Shown here piece by piece: positions 58,601-64,000 of a DNA stretch of 64,000 nt. Source of the stretch: Muscardinus avellanarius (Eukaryota; Chordata; Mammalia; Rodentia; Gliridae). Position numbers and translations under genes: made by a program. The DNA is taken from contig OY726560.1 of the NCBI GenBank assembly GCA_963383645.1, forward strand, positions 148,123,052 through 148,187,051, written 5' to 3'. The notes under the pieces were generated by a model. The model did no database searches. It saw only the letters and a list, made by a program, of their open reading frames with translations, and had not been told where the DNA came from. Numbering within the stretch: position 1 is the stretch's first letter; each line of letters begins with the position of its first letter.

Positions 58601-60732
58601 TACCAATTTGACATGGCAATATCAATCTCAAGGTTAATTTTTTTGTTTTTGTTTATGTTCTGGAAAAAAGCACAATGCTATAGTCTAACTTGAATGAGTG
58701 ATTAAAACACACAAAATATTAAACTTGAATGTGCTTAAATAATTGTTCTCATTATGACCTTTAAATATTTGCTTCATCATCTCTGGGTAGCAATTCCATG
58801 AGCCCTTCCTTCAAGGGTTCTCTCTACATAGTAGAACAAAATAGAGGTCTATGTCCACTAGTTAAATGATTGGTATTTCTCATTATAATTATGACAAAAA
58901 ACAGAAAAGCAAGTGCTTCAAAGAAGCTACATAAGAAATCTTAAAATCAAGGTTTTGGGGTCCCTCTGTGCTCATTTGGAATTTTGCAACGCTTGAAAAC
59001 ATTTTGAAGAGTTTCCCCTCCCCAACAGTCTGAATTCGAATACTCTCCTTCCAATGTCCATGTGATTGGTCACAGCCTGGGATCCCACGCTGCTGGGGAG
59101 GCCGGAAGAAGAACCAATGGGGCCATTGGAAGAATCACAGGTTGGTGGTCAAAACAGTGAAAGCTACAAAATGAGGCTACATGAAGCCTCTATGGAATCA
59201 AAAGGGAAGTACAAGAGGAAATTTTGGTGCCCCTGCTTTGCATAGTTAGAAATCAGAATGTTCTGTGGCCTGGCATACTTTATTATCATCAATCTTTGGT
59301 CTTCAGTATGCCATTTAACATATATATATATATATATATTACATATATATACAACATTTATATATATATTACATAAACTAGAATATCAACTAGGAACATC
59401 AAAAGACCTAATGTAGCTATTTCTCCTGGAAAAGATATTTGGAAAAGATAACTTTTATGAATAATTATTATAAACAATAAAATAAATAAAATGGATCCCA
59501 CAGAGCTAAAGTGCATATAACTAATTGTATTCTGCCTCCATAATAATTGACTAATTATATTCTGCCTCAATAGCAATGGCTTCTGAACACCAACCTGTAA
59601 TCCCAAAGGTGAACGGAAGAGGGGCAAATGGTTAGGCTCCCTTGGTATTACAGTTCTGGTACTGCTAATTCAATTAAAAATACTATCTCATAAACCTCAA
59701 ACTGGTTGCTTTTGGCCAAGGATCACATTTTGGCTATCCAGATCTAAAAACAGCCCTGTAACCTTATGAAGAGGACATTGCTATCCTCGACCTGAAATGT
59801 GACTATTTCAATTAATGGCCACTTCCCTCTTCAATCTTCCAGCTTTCCATGTTGATCTGATGATCCACTGCTTAATTCTGTGTATAATTTGATGCATTTA
59901 AATTGATGAGAACATTGGGAATTTCTACATATTAATTGTCTGAAAAGAAATTTTTCTAGAACATTAACTCCCATAATTTGTCAATGTTTCCCACAGCCTA
60001 CTCAGCCAGGAACCATGATCCTTTCCCTCCTGGGCAATTATAGTATAGCAGACTCTTTCAGCCTGGATAGTTTTTAGTCCAGTGTCTCTTTTCTGGTAAA
60101 TGCTGCTAATGACTAGGGTTCTCCAATGGATGATATAGTCTTATGACATTTATGATACCATAAGCATTCCTAAGTAGAGGCAAATTCTATGTTTGGGAAA
60201 TTTCACTTTCAAGCAAAGAACAAACTAAAAGATTTCTCTTTTAAAAAAGAGTAAGGTGAGGAAGAATTTGTTTATCTCTTCCTGTGTGGCTCATGATTGC
60301 AGTCAGGTGTATAACTAATGGAGAAAGGTGAACCACATGAACAATAACATTGTTAAGGACATCCTGTTTGCTTTAGGACTGGATCCAGCCGAACCTTGCT
60401 TTGAAGGTACACCTGAACTAGTGCGACTGGACCCCAGTGACGCTCAGTTTGTGGATGTAATTCACACAGATGGTGCCCCAATAGTCCCCAACCTGGGTGA
60501 GTTCCACAGCTCCTCTTTCTGTAGGATTTTGAGACTATGCATTCGAGTGTTTTAAAGTGTCCTGTATTTATAAAGTAACATAATCTTTCCCTAATTTTTA
60601 AAAATTCTTCAGGTTTTGGAATGAGCCAAACTGCAGGTCATCTAGATTTCTTTCCAAATGGAGGAATAGAAATGCCTGGATGTCAGAAGAATGTTCTCTC
60701 TCAAATTGTTGACATAGATGGAATCTGGGAAG
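52563..60732 (+). CDS. PNLIP: Pancreatic triacylglycerol lipase, second copy (copy B), partial in window
   Basis: Tandem duplicate of copy A, same strand. Exons in the window: 52563-52608, 53739-53893, 54867-54989, 58185-58319, 59029-59140, 60377-60496, 60613-60732. Each has exactly the length and phase of its partner in A, with GT-AG sites and no stop. The 811 nt encode residues 1-270 plus one base, including signal peptide, Ser169 (GHSLG), Asp193 and lid Cys254. His280 and the PLAT domain lie beyond the edge. By eye it differs from copy A at L4F, A13S, I68R, S151F and G157E. The NGA sequon loss is shared. Looks functional; a defect further on cannot be excluded. An L1 derivative sits in its intron 8. 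Confidence 0.93.
52609..53738 (+). other. PNLIP copy B intron 2
   Basis: Matches copy A intron 2 but lacks its (TA)n run and its inverted second arm. Confidence 0.8.
53739..53893 (+). CDS. PNLIP: PNLIP copy B exon 3
   Basis: Same protein sequence as copy A exon 3; only silent changes seen. Confidence 0.95.
53894..54866 (+). other. PNLIP copy B intron 3
   Basis: AT-rich, partly alignable with copy A; no CA microsatellite. Confidence 0.8.
54867..54989 (+). CDS. PNLIP: PNLIP copy B exon 4
   Basis: Residues 68-108. The first codon AGA gives Arg68 against Ile68 in A. Confidence 0.95.
55246..55378 (+). repeat. B1-like SINE
   Basis: Forward B1 half (catgtggtggcacatacttc) ending in an A-rich tail. 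Not in copy A. Confidence 0.75.
55385..55605 (+). repeat. B1-dID SINE
   Basis: gccgggcgtggtggcgcatg, ID-like second half, (AAAAT)n tail. Confidence 0.88.
55618..55682 (+). repeat. ID-like SINE monomer
   Basis: gggctgggggtgtagcttga then ttccatccccagtac and an A tail. It is tRNA-Ala derived, but far too altered for a tRNA gene. Confidence 0.8.
55767..55950 (-). repeat. Old B1-dID SINE, shared with copy A
   Basis: Same insertion as 5920-6093; it predates the gene duplication. Confidence 0.78.
56506..56709 (-). repeat. Young B1-dID SINE
   Basis: Perfect 13-bp target duplications caatttggttctt (56493-56505, 56710-56722). Private to copy B. Confidence 0.95.
56818..57015 (-). repeat. Young B1-dID SINE
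   Basis: Perfect 10-bp target duplications caatttatgc (56808-56817, 57016-57025). Private to copy B. Confidence 0.95.
58185..58319 (+). CDS. PNLIP: PNLIP copy B exon 5
   Basis: Residues 109-153. Phe151, as in human PNLIP, where copy A has Ser. Confidence 0.95.
58320..59028 (+). other. PNLIP copy B intron 5
   Basis: AT-rich, alignable with copy A, no element seen. Confidence 0.8.
59029..59140 (+). CDS. PNLIP: PNLIP copy B exon 6 (catalytic Ser)
   Basis: Nucleophile GHSLG kept. Residue 157 is Glu (SEFEYSPSN), where A and human have Gly. Confidence 0.95.
59141..60376 (+). other. PNLIP copy B intron 6
   Basis: Has TA-rich stretches at 59316-59375 and lacks the SINE of copy A. A phrase taattgtattctgcctc is doubled near 59522 and 59550. 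The last 320 bp are nearly identical to A. Confidence 0.8.
60377..60496 (+). CDS. PNLIP: PNLIP copy B exon 7 (catalytic Asp)
   Basis: Identical by eye to copy A exon 7, including Asp193. Confidence 0.95.
60613..60732 (+). CDS. PNLIP: PNLIP copy B exon 8
   Basis: Identical by eye to copy A exon 8; donor gtaaat kept. Last exon inside the window. Confidence 0.95.
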
Positions 60733-60766
60733 GTAAATAATGATGTGTACAATAAGATTGATTTTC

Positions 60767-63558
60767 TTTTCTTTTTTTATATATAAATTAGAGTAATATT
60801 TTTTTATTGGTGCACTGTATTCATACATCATAGTGGGATACAAACTTTTGTAGACATACATGCACACATCGCCCTGTCACCCCCCACCCGATCCCCACCC
60901 CATTCTCTCCCCATCGCTCCCTCCAATGCTTGGCTTAGTGGTTGACATCTAGTATTATAGCAATTTATCCAGAATTAAAAATGATAATCTCACATAACAG
61001 TTTCATTTGTCTGATACCAAGCTTTTGATGACTTAAAGATAATATTACAATATTTCTTTTTACTTTCTTTCTTACCAGAGAATATTTTTTTCTATTTTTT
61101 TAGGTGAAACTATCATATATTTATATATTTATTTTTCAGAAAAAAATCTATCCTAATATGGAATATGGACTCTAGATACCCAAAACAATCTCGAAAAAGA
61201 ACAAAGCTAGAAGATATATATTTTCTGATTTCAAACCATATAAAGCTACAATAATTGAAACAGTGTAGTACTATTCTAAAGGCAGATATATAAACCATTG
61301 GAGTTAAATAAAAGTCTAGAGCTAAATTCTTCCCTATATTGTCAAGTTATTTTTGATAAGGTTTCCACGAACATTTGGTGGTAGAAATAATAATCTTTTA
61401 ACTAAATATTGTTAAAACATAATAATTACATGAAAAAGAATAAAGTTGGACCCTACCTAATCCCATATACAAATATTAACTCAAAATAGATAAAAGACCT
61501 AAATATAAATCTTAAGACTATAAACTTTTAGGAGAAAATCTGGGTCATAAAAACCTCACAACATTGAAATTGGCAGTGATTTCTTGGATATGATTTCAAT
61601 GGCACAGGCAACAGAAGAGTATACAAACTCCCTAAAAAATAAAAAAAATATTGTATATCCAAAGACAATGTAAACAGAGTTAACAGTTACTAATAGAATG
61701 GGATAAAATATTTCCAAATGCTATATCTGAAGGTATATTAATATTCCAACTAGAAATCCTAAAAATTAACAACAATAAAGGCAAACAATACCAGTTAGAG
61801 ATAGGTAAAAGACTAACATAAGTAATGAATCTCCACAGATAACCAATCTTAGTTGTCTGTTGGATGGAAACTCTTGTTTCTCTGGTTCTGGTGTGTGTTG
61901 CCTATTTCTTCTTTGTAGTTCATCTCTTTGAGTATTTTCTCTAGTGCTGGTTTTGAAGACATAAATTCCTTCAGTTTCTGTTTGTCATGGAAGCTTCTTC
62001 TTTCTCCATCTAATTTGATAGAAAGTTTTACTGGGTAGGAAATTTTTGGCTGGAAGTTGTTTTCTTTCAGAGTTTGGAATATGTTACTCCAAGCCCTTCT
62101 GGCTCTCATGACTTGGTTTGGGAAGTCTGGAGTGATTCTAATTGGTTTGCCTCTGAATGTCACTTGGCCCTTTGTTTTTGTTGCCTTTAAGATTCTCTGC
62201 TTGGCTTCCACATTGGTCATTTTGACAATTATGTGGCGTGGGGATCCTCTTCTCGGATCCTGTCTAAAGGGAGTTCTATAAGTTTCCTGGACCTGTGTAT
62301 CGACCTCTTGCTCTATGTTTGGAAAATTTTCTGCTATTACTTCCTTGAAGAGATTGTTGATCCCTTTGGTTTCACTTTCTTTTCTCTCCTCTATTACAAT
62401 TATTCTTAGGTTAGCTCTCTTAAAATGGGCCCATATTTCTTCAATATCAGATTCCTGCTGTCGGATATTTTTTTCTAGATTAGAAACTATGCGTTCATTT
62501 TTGGAATGATCATCTTCTAAGAGCGAGATTCTGTTCTCCATGTGGTCTAATCGGTTGTTTGTGCTTTGAATTGAGGCCTTTACTTCATTAATTGCATTCT
62601 TTATCTCTTTTTGGCTCTCTCTGAATTCTTTTTGAAGCACCTCTATTATTTCTACAGTTATTTTCCTGATTTGATATTCTAGAAATCTCTGATTTTCTGT
62701 TTTATTGGGTTCTGATGTTGTGGGGTTGTGGGCATTCATTGCTCCAGTATTATTCCTCTTTCCCATGATTTCGGAAGTTTGTGCCTTCTCTGGGTTCTTT
62801 CCTTGGGTCACTATGACTTCACTTAAGGTGTTCTGGATCTCGAGTCAGTAGTATCTCAGACCCCACTACTCCTTTACTGGGTTGTATCACAGAGTCTCTG
62901 ACCCAGAGAGTCGATAGAGGCTGCTTTAGACTGTGGGGGGTGCCAGGTTGCACGTTCTCCTATTGTGTGATATCTCTGCCACCGCCACTCCCCCACTGAG
63001 TCAAGTCCCAGGGAGTACAGTACTGGGATTTCTCCTCTGTGGCCTGCAATTTGACTCACTGTTCTTGAGTACGCAGAGGTAGCTGTACTGGATTCGTTGA
63101 ATTCTCTGCTGCTGCCGCCGGTGGCAATATGGCACCGCTGCTACGCCCTCGGCCGTGAGGCTGGTGTATTTCTTCTTGGTTTTGATTTCCACCCTAAATC
63201 CCTGCAGCGTGTGCTGAGCTCAGCCACTGGGAGCTTTAGATTTTACCTGCGGCGAGAAATCCCGCCTGGCAGTTCCGCAGCAGCTTACCTTGGCTTGCTG
63301 TAGCCATCTGGTGAATATGCCGCTGCCGCCGGCAGTATGGCGCTGCTGCCGCGTCCTCGGGCGTGAGGCCAGTGTATCTCCTCTGTGGCTCTGAGCTCTG
63401 TTCTCAGTCCGCTTTCTCTCTGGAGCCTGGTGATTTTTTTGTTTCTCTGGTGATGGTGTTTTCTGGCTATGAAAGGCGCTGATTTTGTGGTAATGGAGAT
63501 TGGTGTTAGCGGGGCTCTTAAGCCCCGCTTTTCTCGGTCGCCATCTTCCCGGAAGTCC
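60767..63558 (-). mobile_element. ORF1-only L1 derivative in intron 8 of copy B
   Basis: Perfect 13-bp target duplications aagattgattttc (60754-60766, 63559-63571). From right to left: full 5' end (ggacttccgggaagatggcg on the minus strand), 5' UTR, intact ORF1, the shared junction near 61850, ORF2 C-terminal text in opposite orientation (about 61080-61840), 3' UTR and T-rich tail. Inserted after the gene duplication, antisense to the lipase. Confidence 0.92.
61849..62766 (-). CDS. L1 ORF1 protein, intact
   Basis: 305 codons from the ATG (MGKRNNTGAMNAHN); the open frame extends 15 codons further upstream without an ATG. Same coiled coil, RRM and C-terminal domain as the copy at 34364, with a slightly longer tail (NTHQNQRNKSFHPTDN). 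No frame breaks, so this element family may have moved recently. Confidence 0.87.
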   Translation of the reverse strand: MGKRNNTGAMNAHNPTTSEPNKTENQRFLEYQIRKITVEIIEVLQKEFRESQKEIKNAINEVKASIQSTNNRLDHMENRISLLEDDHSKNERIVSNLEKNIRQQESDIEEIWAHFKRANLRIIVIEERKESETKGINNLFKEVIAENFPNIEQEVDTQVQETYRTPFRQDPRRGSPRHIIVKMTNVEAKQRILKATKTKGQVTFRGKPIRITPDFPNQVMRARRAWSNIFQTLKENNFQPKISYPVKLSIKLDGERRSFHDKQKLKEFMSSKPALEKILKEMNYKEEIGNTHQNQRNKSFHPTDN

Positions 63559-63571
63559 AAGATTGATTTTC

Positions 63572-64000
63572 ATTGGGGTAAAGTTTGTGTTTTATTTTTC
63601 TTTATAATTTTATAGCCCTCATATTTTACAAGGTAAAAAGCTTTGACATTCATCCTTGAGACACAGGATTCCACTTGGGCATGTGGGCATGAGAAGCCTG
63701 TTAAAAAGAAACTGTATTTTCAATCAACTTTGTAAAAACCTAATTCAGGGAATATATTATTAAATTGCACTTACATCTATATGGATTCATCTGTTCCTTC
63801 TCAAGTTATTTCTCCATTTCATTTAACAATGACATTAATTATTATAATCTGTAAACATTACTTTATTTGATTGTATAACAAGTCATGAATACATTGCATA
63901 CATATTTTTGTGATGTGATCTTTATGAGTTCATACTAATTAGAGAAATATAATCAGTAGCTATATCCTGGTAATGACATTAATTTAGAAAAATAATATCT
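63572..64000 (+). other. PNLIP copy B intron 8, right part
   Basis: Aligns with 10660-11090 in intron 8 of copy A and runs off the window before exon 9. Confidence 0.85.

Noticed and set aside
52563..60732. Copy B as a processed pseudogene
   Set aside because: It keeps all introns at the same positions, its own TATA box and open exons.

Overview
The window is mammalian nuclear DNA. It has spliced genes, 7SL/tRNA-derived SINEs, L1 elements and an endogenous retrovirus. The commonest SINE is a B1-like left half joined to a tRNA-Ala (ID)-like right half. That dimer (B1-dID type) points to a rodent, most likely sciuromorph (squirrel, marmot or dormouse); the species itself cannot be read from the sequence.

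Layout. 1-2966: upstream sequence with three SINEs. 2967-19422: a complete 13-exon pancreatic triacylglycerol lipase gene (PNLIP copy A). Its exons join without a break into a 465-residue protein with signal peptide, catalytic Ser169/Asp193/His280, lid and C-terminal PLAT domain. 19423-52368: about 33 kb with no host gene, filled mostly by layered mobile elements. They include an old L1, an L1 derivative inserted in it, a class II endogenous retrovirus with two LTRs inserted in that, and a SINE inside the retrovirus. They also include a solo LTR, several other L1 pieces, and an unusual 2.7-kb composite element (42740-45457) with two GC-rich tandem arrays and an L1-like 3' end. 52369-64000: a second PNLIP gene (copy B), same strand, exons 1-8 inside the window and exon 9 onward beyond the right edge.

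How it fits together. The two lipase genes are tandem duplicates about 49.4 kb apart. Their exons and some exon-flanking intron tracts are nearly identical while other intron stretches have diverged, which suggests patchy gene conversion. Mobile elements private to each copy (young SINEs, an inverted 215-bp duplication in intron 2 of A, an L1 derivative in intron 8 of B) arose after the duplication. The retrovirus and the solo LTR both lie upstream of copy B in the sense direction. The retroviral leader ends in a strong splice donor at 27200/27201, and PNLIP exon 2 carries the start codon, so LTR-driven transcripts could splice into an intact lipase reading frame. I recall a published report of a chimeric retroviral-lipase mRNA in a hibernating ground squirrel; whether this locus is its source must be tested.

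Two potentially new mobile-element systems stand out. One is a family of ORF1-only L1 derivatives that share the same internal inversion of ORF2 sequence (three copies with the same junction plus a longer, older relative). The other is the composite, SVA-like VNTR retroelement.
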